From: CAZWDL01 sp964632995
GTDB lineage: Bacteria > Bacteroidota > Bacteroidia > Chitinophagales > Saprospiraceae
Length of the DNA: 64,000 bases
Direction: 5' to 3'
Assembly (NCBI GenBank): GCA_964632995.1
Contig: CAZWDL010000026.1
Span: 1-64,000, forward strand
Below the pieces are notes generated by a model that saw nothing but the letters and a program-made list of their open reading frames with translations, made no database searches and was not told the origin of the DNA. Both the position numbers and the translations under genes were made by a program. This document shows positions 17,319 through 26,912 of this stretch, one piece after another (positions within the stretch are counted from its first letter, which is position 1; every line of letters starts with the position of its first letter).

Positions 17319-18302
17319 TCAGTCCATGGATTGGTTTGCCATTTCGGCTGCTTTCACCATCTCCTGGTATTCCTTAGGAGACAGTCCATCCATACAATAA
17401 TGGATGGGGTTGACTTTCTTTCCGTGCAGGTGCACTTCGTAGTGGCAATGGGGAGCAGTAGAGGTCCCGGTACTGCCGACCAGACCGATACGCTGGCCTC
17501 GCTTGACCTGCTCGCCTACCTTTACATCGACAGAACTCATGTGCCCGTACAGGGTACGGTAACCATGGCCATGATCGATGATGACGTGTTTGCCATAACC
17601 TGTTCCACTATGCTGCACCTTAATCACTTTACCAGCGCCGGTAGCCTGAATCGGAGTACCTTTCGGCGCGGTGAAATCAATACCGGTGTGCATTTTGGGA
17701 ACCTTATAGATGGGATGAATCCGGTATCCGAAGCCGGAGAGCAATTTGACCTGACGGGCCAGTTTGTCAGAGCGTACCGGCTTAATGGAGGGGATGGAAG
17801 CCAGCATTTTTTCTTTTTCATGCGCCATATTGACGATGGTATCCAGGGATTTGGACTGAATCACCATCTGGCGCTTTAGCTTGTCGGCTTTCTGCTTGAC
17901 CCGGGCCATTAATTCACCGGAATTTTTAAAATCCCGGTATTTGGCGTACTCATCATGCCCACCGACACCGCCATTCCACACCCCGTCATCTATCGGATCA
18001 ACGCCGAAAATCATCCGGTGGGCGTAGGCGTCCCGGTCTTGCAGGTGATTGAGCTCTTTGCTGAGCATGTCCAGATCGGTGACGAGGTTATTGTACTCAA
18101 CCTTCATCTGATCTATTTCACGCATCAGCGCCTTTTCTTTCGGTGAAGGAAACCACTTGTGCGCAACAAGCGTAAAAACAAAAGCAGTAAAGAGTGCGGC
18201 GCAGATAAACCCAAAAACCCTTAACAACCTGGTACTCAAAGATTCATGTACCTTCTCGTACCGTAAGGTTTGGGTGTTGTAAATGAATTTTTCTTTTCTC
18301 AT
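17319..18302 (-). CDS. M23-family peptidoglycan metallopeptidase
   Basis: 327 residues. A short cytoplasmic tail and one membrane helix (about residues 28-48) are followed by a coiled coil (about 57-85) and the LytM domain. Zinc ligands are H and D in MHTGIDFTAP and the second H of HCHYEVHL; the GHMSSV histidine is catalytic. Glycine-rich YGKHVIIDHGHGYRTLYG is typical. It probably cuts peptide cross-links or acts as an amidase activator at the inner membrane. All zinc ligands are present, so it should be active. It is divergent from alaS. Confidence 0.92.
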   Translation of the reverse strand: MRKEKFIYNTQTLRYEKVHESLSTRLLRVFGFICAALFTAFVFTLVAHKWFPSPKEKALMREIDQMKVEYNNLVTDLDMLSKELNHLQDRDAYAHRMIFGVDPIDDGVWNGGVGGHDEYAKYRDFKNSGELMARVKQKADKLKRQMVIQSKSLDTIVNMAHEKEKMLASIPSIKPVRSDKLARQVKLLSGFGYRIHPIYKVPKMHTGIDFTAPKGTPIQATGAGKVIKVQHSGTGYGKHVIIDHGHGYRTLYGHMSSVDVKVGEQVKRGQRIGLVGSTGTSTAPHCHYEVHLHGKKVNPIHYCMDGLSPKEYQEMVKAAEMANQSMD

Positions 18303-18815
18303 GAGTGTTTAGATCTTAGCCAAATTAACTAAATTTGCAGCGTTTTTTCCAAAGCACACGGCCAATTTCAAACGCGGTGAACAGAGGCCGGGGAAATGTT
18401 CATGGGCCTTGATCTGAACTGAAAATTTAGCTTTCCCTCCCTTTACATGACTCTTTTTCATTGAGTGGCTAATCAAATTTAAGAGCCGTTAATTGAAATA
18501 CAAAAATTTAATTCGAAAATCATTCAATTTCATCATCAAAAGAAGGAAATCAACCTAAAGTGCAATCAAATTAGTGTCGTTTAAAAGTGAATTTGCACCT
18601 TATTTCATCAATTTGTTCTAAACTGGGGAAGAAGCGATTCTTAAATCGGCGACAAATATCAAGAATATTAAAGGCTTAGTTTGTTAATTAAGATAACTTT
18701 AACGCTTCTTAAGAAAATATATTCTTGACTGGATAAAGATAGGTAAGTAGAAAGCATCTATTTATTTTTACGCCTGCTCTAACCGGAATGTTTCTTATAA
18801 ACTGGAATAATTCAT
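18303..18815. other. AT-rich 513-base divergent spacer before alaS
   Basis: The spacer between the M23 gene (minus) and alaS (plus) is clearly richer in A and T than its neighbours and has no convincing ORF, RNA gene or repeat. It contains TTTGTTCTAAA at 18612-18622, the same word that occurs twice in front of the TetR gene at 26.85-26.89 kb. I see no T-box hallmark and no clear TAnnTTTG box next to alaS. Confidence 0.6.
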
Positions 18816-21449
18816 ATGACATCTAAAGAAATTCGTCAGCAGTTTTTAGACTTTTTTGCTTCAAAACAACATAAAATAGTCCCTTCTGCGCCTATAGTGA
18901 GTAAGGATGACCCTACCCTTATGTTCACCAATGCGGGAATGAATCAATTTAAAGATTATTTCCTTGGGAATAAAGAACCGGAAACACCCCGTATTGCCGA
19001 TACACAGAAGTGCCTGCGGGTGAGCGGCAAGCACAATGATCTGGAAGAGGTGGGTCGCGACAGCTATCATCATACGATGTTCGAAATGCTGGGTAACTGG
19101 TCCTTCGGGGACTACTTCAAGGAAGAAGCGATCGCCTGGGCATGGGAGTTGCTGACCGGGGTGTACGGTCTTCCTAAAGACCGGCTCTATGCCACCGTAT
19201 TTAAAGGGGACGAAAGCGAAGACCTGGACCCCGACCACGAAGCAAGCGGGTTCTGGAAACAGTGGCTGCCCGAAGAACGTATCCTGCTCGGCGATAAAGC
19301 TGACAACTTCTGGGAAATGGGCGATACCGGCCCCTGCGGTCCCTGTTCGGAGATCCACATCGATCTGCGCAGCGATAAAGACCGCCGAAAGATCGACGGA
19401 GGCGCGCTGGTCAATCAGAACCATCCGCTGGTCATCGAAGTATGGAACCTCGTTTTTATCCAGTTTAACCGCAAAGCGGACAGCAGCCTGGAAGAACTAC
19501 CTGCCAAACACGTTGATACCGGCATGGGCTTCGAACGACTGACCATGGCTTTGCAAGGCAAGCAGTCCAATTACGAGACGGACATATTCATGCCCTTTAT
19601 CCGCTTTATAGAAAAGGCATCCGGTAAAAAATACACGAATAGTTACGATAAAGACGCCAAGTCGGATATCGCCATGCGCGTCGTATCGGACCACATCCGG
19701 GCCGTAGCCTTCGCTATCGCCGACGGGCAGTTGCCCAGCAATACCGGCGCCGGATATGTCATCCGGCGCATCTTGCGACGAGCGGTGCGCTACTACTATT
19801 CCTTCCTGGATATCCAGAAACCCTTGCTCCATACCCTGATTCCCGTGCTGGCCGATACCTTCAAGGAGATCTTTCCGGAACTGAAAGCCCAGGAAGAACA
19901 GGTCGCCAAAGTAATCGAAGGGGAAGAACGGACCTTCCTGAATACCCTGGAAAATGGTCTTAAGCGCTTTGAATCGCTGGAAGTAAAAAATGGCGTGATC
20001 GACGGAGAAGATGCTTTCGAACTCTACGACACCTACGGATTCCCAATCGATCTGACGCGCCTGCTTGCGCAGGAAAAAGGCCTGCGGGTGGATGAAAAAG
20101 GCTTTGAAAAGGCCCTCGCCGAACAAAAAGCCCGTTCCAAAGCCGACGCCGCCAAAGAAGTAGGAGACTGGATTAAAGTAGCAGAACGCGACGAAGTGGA
20201 ATTCCTGGGCTACGACAAACTAACAGTAAACGATGCCCGCGTACTGCGCTACCGCATCGTTAAAGGCAAAAAGGGCAAGCAGCACCAGATCGTACTGGAC
20301 AAAACCCCCTTCTATGCCGAAAGCGGCGGCCAGACCGGCGACAGCGGCAGGCTCCATTTCGGGGAAGAAACCGTTCGCGTGCTCGACACCCAGAAAGAGA
20401 ATCAGCTGATCATTCATCTGGTCGACAAGTTGCCGCAGGATCTATCTGTCATCGTAAGGGCCCGGGTCGATGAATCAGCGCGCGAGGCTACTTCGCGCAA
20501 CCACTCCGCTACCCACCTGATGCACGCCGCTTTACACCAGGTATTGGGCGAACATGCCCTGCAAAAAGGTCAGGATGTGGATGACAATCGCCTGCGCTTC
20601 GATTTTTCTCACTTCCAGAAAGTCGAAAACGAGGAACTCGAACGCATCGAAGATATAGTCAATGAGAAAATCCGGGAGAATATCTCCCTGGAAGAAGTAC
20701 GCAATATTCCGCTCGAGGAAGCCAAAAAGGCCGGCGCCTTGATGCTCTTTGGAGAGAAATACGGAGAGCTGGTGCGCATGATCACCTTCGATCCCTCCTT
20801 CTCCAGAGAACTCTGCGGAGGCACACACGTATCGGCTACCGGTGAAATTGGCCTGTTCAAAATTGTTTCGGAAGGCTCGGTAGCCTCAGGTATTCGCCGT
20901 ATCGAAGCCATTACCGCCGAGCGTGCCCAGGAATTTATCAAGGCTGAACTGGCCGAACTGGCGGAAATCCGCTTTTTGCTGAAAAGCACCAATAATACGC
21001 CTAAGCAGGTCGCCGATTTGCAAAACGAGAACAAACAACTGCGCAAGGAAATCGAAAAACTGCAGGCTACTCAGGCCAATGCCCTGAAAGATGAACTGCT
21101 CAACAAAGCGGAAAAAATCGATGGTATTACCTTTATCGGCGCCAAACTCCCCATCGACGATTCCGGCGCACTCAAAAACCTGGCCTATCAACTGGAAAAA
21201 GAAGTGGAAAACGCCGTCATCCTCTTCGGCGCAGAAATCAAGGGAAAACCACAACTCATGATGGCCATCAGCCGCGAACTGACCGAAGGTAAAGGCCTGC
21301 ATGCCGGCAACATCATCCGCGAACTCGCCAAGGAAATCGGCGGAGGCGGTGGTGGCCAACCCTTCTTCGCTACCGCCGGAGGCCAGGATGCCGGAGGCTT
21401 GGATCGCGCTATTGATAAGGCCAGGGAGAAGTTGAAGGTAACCAGTTAA
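18816..21449 (+). CDS. alaS: Alanyl-tRNA synthetase
   Basis: 877 residues, usual bacterial length. The class II catalytic core opens with IRQQFLDFFASKQHKIVPSA and NAGMNQFKDYFLG and continues through GCPxSE-like CGPCSEIHID and the GMGFERL motif 3. The editing domain carries the zinc-binding HSATHLMHAALH and LCGGTH segments, and the C-terminal C-Ala domain ends in a glycine-rich GGGGGGQPFFATAGGQ. All domains are intact. A strong bidirectional hairpin follows the stop. Confidence 0.97.
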   Translation: MTSKEIRQQFLDFFASKQHKIVPSAPIVSKDDPTLMFTNAGMNQFKDYFLGNKEPETPRIADTQKCLRVSGKHNDLEEVGRDSYHHTMFEMLGNWSFGDYFKEEAIAWAWELLTGVYGLPKDRLYATVFKGDESEDLDPDHEASGFWKQWLPEERILLGDKADNFWEMGDTGPCGPCSEIHIDLRSDKDRRKIDGGALVNQNHPLVIEVWNLVFIQFNRKADSSLEELPAKHVDTGMGFERLTMALQGKQSNYETDIFMPFIRFIEKASGKKYTNSYDKDAKSDIAMRVVSDHIRAVAFAIADGQLPSNTGAGYVIRRILRRAVRYYYSFLDIQKPLLHTLIPVLADTFKEIFPELKAQEEQVAKVIEGEERTFLNTLENGLKRFESLEVKNGVIDGEDAFELYDTYGFPIDLTRLLAQEKGLRVDEKGFEKALAEQKARSKADAAKEVGDWIKVAERDEVEFLGYDKLTVNDARVLRYRIVKGKKGKQHQIVLDKTPFYAESGGQTGDSGRLHFGEETVRVLDTQKENQLIIHLVDKLPQDLSVIVRARVDESAREATSRNHSATHLMHAALHQVLGEHALQKGQDVDDNRLRFDFSHFQKVENEELERIEDIVNEKIRENISLEEVRNIPLEEAKKAGALMLFGEKYGELVRMITFDPSFSRELCGGTHVSATGEIGLFKIVSEGSVASGIRRIEAITAERAQEFIKAELAELAEIRFLLKSTNNTPKQVADLQNENKQLRKEIEKLQATQANALKDELLNKAEKIDGITFIGAKLPIDDSGALKNLAYQLEKEVENAVILFGAEIKGKPQLMMAISRELTEGKGLHAGNIIRELAKEIGGGGGGQPFFATAGGQDAGGLDRAIDKAREKLKVTS

Positions 21450-21453
21450 AAGA

Positions 21454-21495
21454 AAGAAGGTATGACTCGGCATGGCCCTGCAGTCATACCTTCTT
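21454..21495. terminator. Bidirectional terminator between alaS and a convergent gene
   Basis: A perfect 14-bp stem, AAGAAGGTATGACT with AGTCATACCTTCTT, around a 14-base loop, four bases after the alaS stop and 21 bases from the end of the convergent gene at 21517. The position suits both transcripts. Confidence 0.75.
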
Positions 21496-21516
21496 CCTCT
21501 TACGGAGGATGGTATC

Positions 21517-22020
21517 CTAAAATCTGACCAAAACGACTGCTTGCCCATTTCGCGTACCCAGAAAAAGGCTGGCGGAAGACTTCTTCTGATATTGCGATTT
21601 TATTCCTTCGTTGTAAAGAAAGACAGCATTTTTCTGATAATTATTAGAAATTATCTGAAAAATGAGCCCGCTTCCCATTCCTACGCCGCCGTAGAAAAAC
21701 AGGTCACGGCTCAACCCGGGATTAGCATCGTTGAGCAGCATCCCGCCCAGAAGAAAAATACTCCCAAATCCGTATCCCACGATACTCAGCTGATCCGTAG
21801 TCTGCGCTACCTTGATCTGGTTGTGGGCACTGGGATGACCTTCCATAAAAAACTCCATCACTTCCAGCGTCAATCGCTTGCCATCCAGCAGGTAGGTATT
21901 GCTGAGAAATCCCCGCTTGGTGATGATGGTGTCCTGTGCCAGAGCGTTGTATGTCGGCTGACCTGAAGCGGCCAGCCAAATACAGACAAACACACAGGAC
22001 AGTTTCCATCTGATTGACAT
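21517..22020 (-). CDS. Hypothetical exported protein
   Basis: 167 residues from the ATG at 22020, which gives a good signal peptide (SIRWKLSCVFVCIWLAASG...ALAQ); the frame is open for 22 more codons upstream, but those look non-coding. The mature part has two glycine-rich hydrophobic stretches (SIVGYGFGSIFLLGGMLL and FFYGGVGMGSGLIFQII) and polar ends. I recognise no family. It lies downstream of the M14 peptidase gene on the same strand (120-base gap). Confidence 0.6.
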   Translation of the reverse strand: MSIRWKLSCVFVCIWLAASGQPTYNALAQDTIITKRGFLSNTYLLDGKRLTLEVMEFFMEGHPSAHNQIKVAQTTDQLSIVGYGFGSIFLLGGMLLNDANPGLSRDLFFYGGVGMGSGLIFQIISNNYQKNAVFLYNEGIKSQYQKKSSASLFLGTRNGQAVVLVRF

Positions 22021-22140
22021 GTCAGTTTTAATTTTTCCTTGATAGGATGCCCGGCGAAGGAGCGATCCCCTATTGGCTGACGCCATTCAATTCACCCAGT
22101 AAGTCGTCCTGTCAGACCTGAATGGAAAAGGTCTGAAGGT

Positions 22141-24750
22141 TCATTCCTCTCCAGCCACAGCCGATTTATTGTTCTGGGGTTTCCGCTCCCGCGACCGGTT
22201 GCTGATGGTATGACCAAAGTACAAAGCATTGGCAAACAGTTTATTGGTTCCGTACCAAAAAGCACGGAAATTTGGATTGTCTGCCAGACAAATGACCTTT
22301 CCACGCCCGACACCAGTCACAATAGCCGCTGCCGAATTGCGCAGCTGCTCCACATTCCGGTCGCTGACATAACCGCTGAGCAAGGGCTCCCCGGAATAAA
22401 CCAATGGCGTAGAATAGGGGTTTTCTCCCGGTTGCAGAAAGAGCGTGTGATTGCGGAACACCGGAATCTTTTCTCGCTTGAATCCGAAGCCCAGCGGATG
22501 CGTCAGGTCTAGCCTGGCCTCAAAGATAGCCCCGCCGATGACGTCTGCGCCCCGGTCTTCAGATATTTTGCCGTAAGGCCGAGAACCTTCCTTCTCTTCC
22601 TCCCGCTCTTTTATAGCTACGTAACCCAACTCGTTATCCTTCACCCAGCGAATGGCATCTTTCGTAGCGACCAAGGTACCTCCATCCTGTACCCAGTTCT
22701 TCATTTTACTGACGCCGGCCTTGGAGATATTGCCGTAGCTTCCGTCCACCATCACGATAGTATTGTAAGCATCCAGCGAAGCTCCGCCGACATCATCGGT
22801 TTCGATCATCGTGACCTGGGCGTGATAACGGCGGTCGAGCAGATGCCAGACCTCTCCGGCCTCATAGCTGGAAACGCCATCCCCCACGATAAGCAGCACC
22901 TTTGGTTCCCGCAGGGCTTCGAAGTCTCGGCTGCCCAGGTCAAGCCCTTCGGGTGTCAGGCCGCTGTCCATTTCCCAGATCCGCACGCCCGATCCGCGGG
23001 CCGCAATCTGCATCAGCTGATGCAGCTCTTCCTTACCGGCCTCCTGGTTGGCTACCGGAATCATAATGGTTCCCGGGCCGAAGCGATGCCCTTTAGCGGT
23101 GAAAGGTTCCATGGCCACCCTGGCGCGCAGGCCGTTCTGCAGTAAGTACTGCAAGGCTTTGGGCGAATAGTACTCCTCCCATTCGAAAAGATAGGCATAG
23201 TCGCCGGCTTCCGGCGTGGGGGCGGTAAGCGGAATTTCCGTTGCCTCTACCTTGGTTCCCAGCAAATCGGCGGAAAAAGTGCTGCCTGGAATACGGGCAT
23301 AGGGAATATTAAAGGCGTAGGGCATCGTCCAGGTAGACACATCGTAAAACAGACTGTCATCGAACGTCGTGATGGTGTCAAAAATGACCTCCACCATCCG
23401 GTATTGCTGTTGCGCTACCGGTACAACATAGGCGCTCCCGGCCTCGAATTCCTGCCCCCCGGCGTTTACACTTTCATTGAGTTCGTATACCTGCAGCTGA
23501 TGACGGCGCAACAGTTCGATAAAAGCGGACAGGCGGCCGCGATCACTGGGTTCTCCGAATACATAGGCCTTGTGATCGGAGGCCGGCGCTTCCTCCTCCA
23601 CCCCGCTGCGGTAAAAGTCACGCTGAAAATCCAGTAGTTTCTGTCGCATAGCTACGCCGGCTTCAAAGGTGGAGAGTGCCGTTGTCACCTGATTGCGAAT
23701 GGTAAATGGAAAAGTCAACGGGCCGTGCTCCGTCTCCTGCAGGTGCCCGCGAGAACTGGCTTGCTCGAAGAGAATACCGATGGCGCCGTTCGCATCCGGG
23801 TAAGTTGATCCTTTACCGGAATAGAAGTCGTCATAGCCCTCCTCGGAGTAGTAAAGCGAGCCGATCTTATCGAGCGCCGCGGCGTGATATTTGCCGATTT
23901 CGGCAGTGAGTTCCTGATTCAATGGCGGCGTCAGGGGATTGGTACGTTGCGGTTCGCCGGGCATGAAAAAGAAAGTGGAACTGGTACCCATCTCGTGATG
24001 ATCCGTCAGAATATTGGGCTTCCAGGCGTGGAAAGCCTCAATCCGACCCCGGCTTTCCGGATGCTGCACCAGCAACCAATCGCGGTTGAGGTCGAACCAG
24101 TAGTGGTTCGTCCGGCCCCGGGGCCATACCTCATTATACTCCCGGTCCTGAGAATCGCCCGTCAGATTTTGGTTTTTATGCATATTGGCCCAGGTCGAAA
24201 AACGCTGAAAGCCATCGGGATTGTAACAGGGATCCAGCAGGATAACTACCTCATTCAGGAGCTGCTCCACCTCCGCACTCTGCCCCGCTGCGAGATAATA
24301 GGCAACCAGCGCTGCAGCATTGCCACCACTCGGCTCATTACCGTGAATGCTGTACCCCTGATAGATGACCAACGGCATTTCAGCAGTATTCAATTCTGCC
24401 GAAGCACCGGGATCCGTCAATTGCACATGCCGGGCCTGAATATTTTCCAGGTTTTGATGATTGCCTACTGAAGTGACCGTAAGATATATCAATGGACGCT
24501 CTTCGTAAGTGCGGGCGTATTCAGTCAGGGTTATCCGCGGGGAGCGATCCGCCAATTCCCGCATGTAGGCATACTGCCGGTCGTGGCTCAGATGCCAGTC
24601 CCCTATCTGATAACCAAAATATTGCTCCGGCGTCGGAATATCCGGATCATATTCAATATCGGGAAGATAATAAGTCAGTGCTTTGGATTGTGAAAAACCC
24701 TGAACGCCAAAAAGACATAACAGGAGCAGAAGTGATAGCGATTTCTTCAT
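22141..24750 (-). CDS. M14-family zinc carboxypeptidase, exported
   Basis: 869 residues from the ATG at 24750, chosen because it starts a clean signal peptide (KKSLSLLLLLCLFGVQGFSQ). The peptidase domain has the HGNEPSG zinc motif (HxxE), the substrate segment NPDGFQR, WFDLNRDW, the third ligand in DHHEMGTSS and the candidate catalytic glutamate in GILFEQASSRG. The C-terminal half contains a glutamine-amidotransferase-like Rossmann region (VLLIVGDGVSSYEAGEVWHL), which is usual in this long Bacteroidota subgroup. It probably degrades peptides in the periplasm or outside the cell. Confidence 0.92.
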   Translation of the reverse strand: MKKSLSLLLLLCLFGVQGFSQSKALTYYLPDIEYDPDIPTPEQYFGYQIGDWHLSHDRQYAYMRELADRSPRITLTEYARTYEERPLIYLTVTSVGNHQNLENIQARHVQLTDPGASAELNTAEMPLVIYQGYSIHGNEPSGGNAAALVAYYLAAGQSAEVEQLLNEVVILLDPCYNPDGFQRFSTWANMHKNQNLTGDSQDREYNEVWPRGRTNHYWFDLNRDWLLVQHPESRGRIEAFHAWKPNILTDHHEMGTSSTFFFMPGEPQRTNPLTPPLNQELTAEIGKYHAAALDKIGSLYYSEEGYDDFYSGKGSTYPDANGAIGILFEQASSRGHLQETEHGPLTFPFTIRNQVTTALSTFEAGVAMRQKLLDFQRDFYRSGVEEEAPASDHKAYVFGEPSDRGRLSAFIELLRRHQLQVYELNESVNAGGQEFEAGSAYVVPVAQQQYRMVEVIFDTITTFDDSLFYDVSTWTMPYAFNIPYARIPGSTFSADLLGTKVEATEIPLTAPTPEAGDYAYLFEWEEYYSPKALQYLLQNGLRARVAMEPFTAKGHRFGPGTIMIPVANQEAGKEELHQLMQIAARGSGVRIWEMDSGLTPEGLDLGSRDFEALREPKVLLIVGDGVSSYEAGEVWHLLDRRYHAQVTMIETDDVGGASLDAYNTIVMVDGSYGNISKAGVSKMKNWVQDGGTLVATKDAIRWVKDNELGYVAIKEREEEKEGSRPYGKISEDRGADVIGGAIFEARLDLTHPLGFGFKREKIPVFRNHTLFLQPGENPYSTPLVYSGEPLLSGYVSDRNVEQLRNSAAAIVTGVGRGKVICLADNPNFRAFWYGTNKLFANALYFGHTISNRSRERKPQNNKSAVAGEE

Positions 24751-24956
24751 CGGTACTATTATTTTTTGTGCATTGCGCGTAAAAATAAAAATTGTTTGCT
24801 CGCCTGATAAAGATAATTCGGACAGACCCCACAATTTATCCGATAGTTCTCACTTCCTTTGCCATGAACAAAATCGGTTTTTAGCCATTTTTAGTGTATA
24901 AACATTGATTTTCAGAGAATAAAAGCCTTATTCTCAAAACTTCTGAGATAAGTAAA

Positions 24957-25565
24957 ATGGTTGTACAAGGCAGTAATGATAAGAAGAAGCAAAACCGGCA
25001 ACAGTCCATTCACCCGCTGCTGCAGAAACGCTGGAGCCCCCGGGCTTATTCGGATGAGTTGCTCTCGGAAAAGCAAATACAAACCTTATTCGAGGCTGCC
25101 CGCTGGACCCCGAGTAGTTATAACGATCAACCCTGGTATTTTCTGTACGCCGCCCGAGATAACCAAGAGCAACACGATAAGTTACTTTCCTGCCTCAATG
25201 AAGGTAATCGCGGCTGGGCACAAAATGCTCCCCTATTGGTGATCGCCATCGCCCGATCCCATTTCAGCCGTAACGGCAAACCCAATCGCCACGCCTGGCA
25301 TGACGTTGGCCAGGCCATTGCCCACCTCACCATCCAAGCTACCGCTATGGACCTTTATGTCCATCAAATGGCGGGGTTCAGCCCGGAAAAAACCCTGGAA
25401 ACCTATAACATTCCCGGTGAATATGAACCCGTGACCGCCTTCGTCGTAGGTCTGCTCGGCGATCCCGAACAATTAGACGATGAAGGTAAACGAACCTCGG
25501 AGACGAAGCCGCAACAGCGAAAGCCCCAGGAGGAGTTTGTATTCGAGGGGAAATGGCGCCCGTAA
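24957..25565 (+). CDS. Nitroreductase-family flavoprotein
   Basis: 202 residues. The N-terminal RWSPRAYSDELL matches the FMN-binding R-S-R segment of the family; ARWTPSSYNDQPWYF supplies the second FMN loop, and the C-terminal YEPVTAFVVGLLGDPE is the usual GYP-like stretch. It should be an FMN-dependent NAD(P)H oxidoreductase acting on nitro compounds, quinones or enoates; the physiological substrate is unknown. It stands alone, divergent from the M14 gene, and is followed by RAYT-type palindromes. Confidence 0.9.
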   Translation: MVVQGSNDKKKQNRQQSIHPLLQKRWSPRAYSDELLSEKQIQTLFEAARWTPSSYNDQPWYFLYAARDNQEQHDKLLSCLNEGNRGWAQNAPLLVIAIARSHFSRNGKPNRHAWHDVGQAIAHLTIQATAMDLYVHQMAGFSPEKTLETYNIPGEYEPVTAFVVGLLGDPEQLDDEGKRTSETKPQQRKPQEEFVFEGKWRP

Positions 25566-25566
25566 C

Positions 25567-25641
25567 ACAGGCTTTTAGCCTGTCCCGCTCAGCCTGACAG
25601 GCTTCAGCCTGTCTCCCCCAGTTCAGCCAACTTTAGTTGGC
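25567..25641. repeat. Cluster of three REP-like palindromes downstream of the RAYT gene
   Basis: ACAGGCTTTTAGCCTGT (25567-25583), GACAGGCTTCAGCCTGTC (25596-25613) and GCCAACTTTAGTTGGC (25626-25641). The first two share the ACAGGCT...AGCCTGT stem with the tandem array at 26664-26762 on the other side of the transposase. Confidence 0.8.
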
Positions 25642-25793
25642 AGCAAGTATAAATGTCATAATCATAACCTGTCCCATCTCTCCGATCAGCCAGCTTTATT
25701 TAGCAACAAGCAGGTTTACCCCCGATTAGTTCGCGGCAGGTTACAAAAATGCTTTTCGACTCCCCTAAGCCCGAAGCAGTTATGCCTACGGCA

Positions 25794-26498
25794 CTAGTGC
25801 TCTGTCCCACAGTTGCTAGTCCGAAATCTTTCAATCAATTCCTCCATACAGTAAGTATATGGCCATTCCCACCACCTTCTGGCAAGTCTCGCTTTAACTG
25901 CATTCATTAAAATGTATCTGACAATATTGAAATATTCCACTTCATGGCGTACCAGGTGATCATAGCTCTCAATATTCCAAAACTTGCCCTTTCTCCCCAG
26001 AATCTTGTTGGCCGTAAAGCTACTTCCCCCTTTGATTAATTGCATGGTTTTCGCAAGTGAGACGTAATTGTCCTCATCCGGGAGAACCCCTTTCGGCAGA
26101 TTTTCAATCTGAAGATAGGTATCGATCAAAAAATGGATGTGGTTCGGCATAATAGCCGCTGCAATCAAGCGGTAGAGAGAACCATCAAATTCCCGAAGGC
26201 GATCCAATACCACCTTGGCAATTTTTTCTTCTTTCAGATAATCCGGTCCGGCGATCACTTTGTCCAGATATTCATCCCATTTCTGAAAGTACCGCTTATG
26301 AATATTAATAATTTGCTCCTTTTTCTCCGTTTCAGAAATAGTTTGATCAAACTTTAATTTTTGTAGGGCTTCTTTTCGCTCCATTTTCAATCTATCGAGA
26401 ACACTTTTCGGAAGAGAGCCATGTAATCTTGCGGTGATGAAAAAAGTCCCTCCCGGAGGAGTCAGATGAGGAAGTTTTCTGCGGTAAAATGTTTTCAT
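25794..26498 (-). CDS. REP-associated tyrosine transposase (RAYT, Y1/HUH)
   Basis: 234 residues of the IS200-like Y1 family. The HUH metal motif is H120-I-H122 in MPNHIHFLID and the single catalytic tyrosine is most likely Y179 in SYDHLVR. A lysine-rich helical insertion (residues ~35-95) lies before the HUH motif. RAYTs cut and rejoin single-stranded DNA at REP palindromes and are usually single-copy, vertically kept genes rather than insertion sequences. Palindromes on both sides match this. All catalytic residues are present. Confidence 0.92.
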   Translation of the reverse strand: MKTFYRRKLPHLTPPGGTFFITARLHGSLPKSVLDRLKMERKEALQKLKFDQTISETEKKEQIINIHKRYFQKWDEYLDKVIAGPDYLKEEKIAKVVLDRLREFDGSLYRLIAAAIMPNHIHFLIDTYLQIENLPKGVLPDEDNYVSLAKTMQLIKGGSSFTANKILGRKGKFWNIESYDHLVRHEVEYFNIVRYILMNAVKARLARRWWEWPYTYCMEELIERFRTSNCGTEH

Positions 26499-26650
26499 AT
26501 CGGTGTTTTTTAAATAAAACTACACCGATCCCAAATACAATGCAATTGAATTGTTGCAAACTCTAAAAAGGCTGGAGTTTACCCCCATTTTTAACGTTTT
26601 CTTAAGAAAAATGGAACACGGCGGAAGATTTTATTCATGCCCACTGCAGC

Positions 26651-26832
26651 CTAAAGGCCGGAAAACTTGTAACACAGGCTTTAGCCTGTTCCCTTAAACT
26701 TGTAACACAGGCTTTAGCCTGTTCCCTTAAACTTGTAACACAGGCTTTAGCCTGTTCCCTTCCTAAGTTTAGCCAACTTTTATTCTCCGGCCTAAAGGCC
26801 GGTAAACTAAAAAACCAAACAGGCTAAAAGCC
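26651..26832. repeat. Tandem and inverted REP array upstream of the RAYT gene
   Basis: Three exact or near-exact 33-base units (26664-26762), each with ACAGGCTTTAGCCTGT, are bracketed by CCTAAAGGCCGG (26651-26662) and CCGGCCTAAAGGCCGG (26787-26802), then the inverse motif AACAGGCTAAAAGCCTGT (to ~26834). The 414-base spacer 26499-26912 also holds the TetR upstream region and no gene. Confidence 0.85.
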
Positions 26833-26848
26833 TGTGCTACAGTAGCAC

Positions 26849-26891
26849 TTTTGTTCTAAAATTTTTCTCATTTTAGTTTTTTTGTTCTAAA
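26849..26891 (+). promoter_or_regulatory. Direct repeat TTTTGTTCTAAA before the TetR gene, possible operator
   Basis: TTTTGTTCTAAA occurs at 26849-26860 and again at 26880-26891, 31 bases apart, about three helical turns, and ends 21 bases before the TetR ATG. It is a candidate site for autoregulation of the catabolic operon; the assignment is inference from position and spacing. Confidence 0.4.
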
Positions 26892-26912
26892 TTACAGCTC
26901 AAAATCACAATA

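Noticed and set aside
18303..18815. A T-box riboswitch or other leader RNA before alaS.
   Set aside because: I could find no specifier stem, no T-box consensus and no terminator/antiterminator pair; the spacer is just AT-rich.
26664..26762. Tandem 33-base repeats resembling a short CRISPR array.
   Set aside because: The units are contiguous without unique spacers, contain a REP palindrome, and no cas gene is near.
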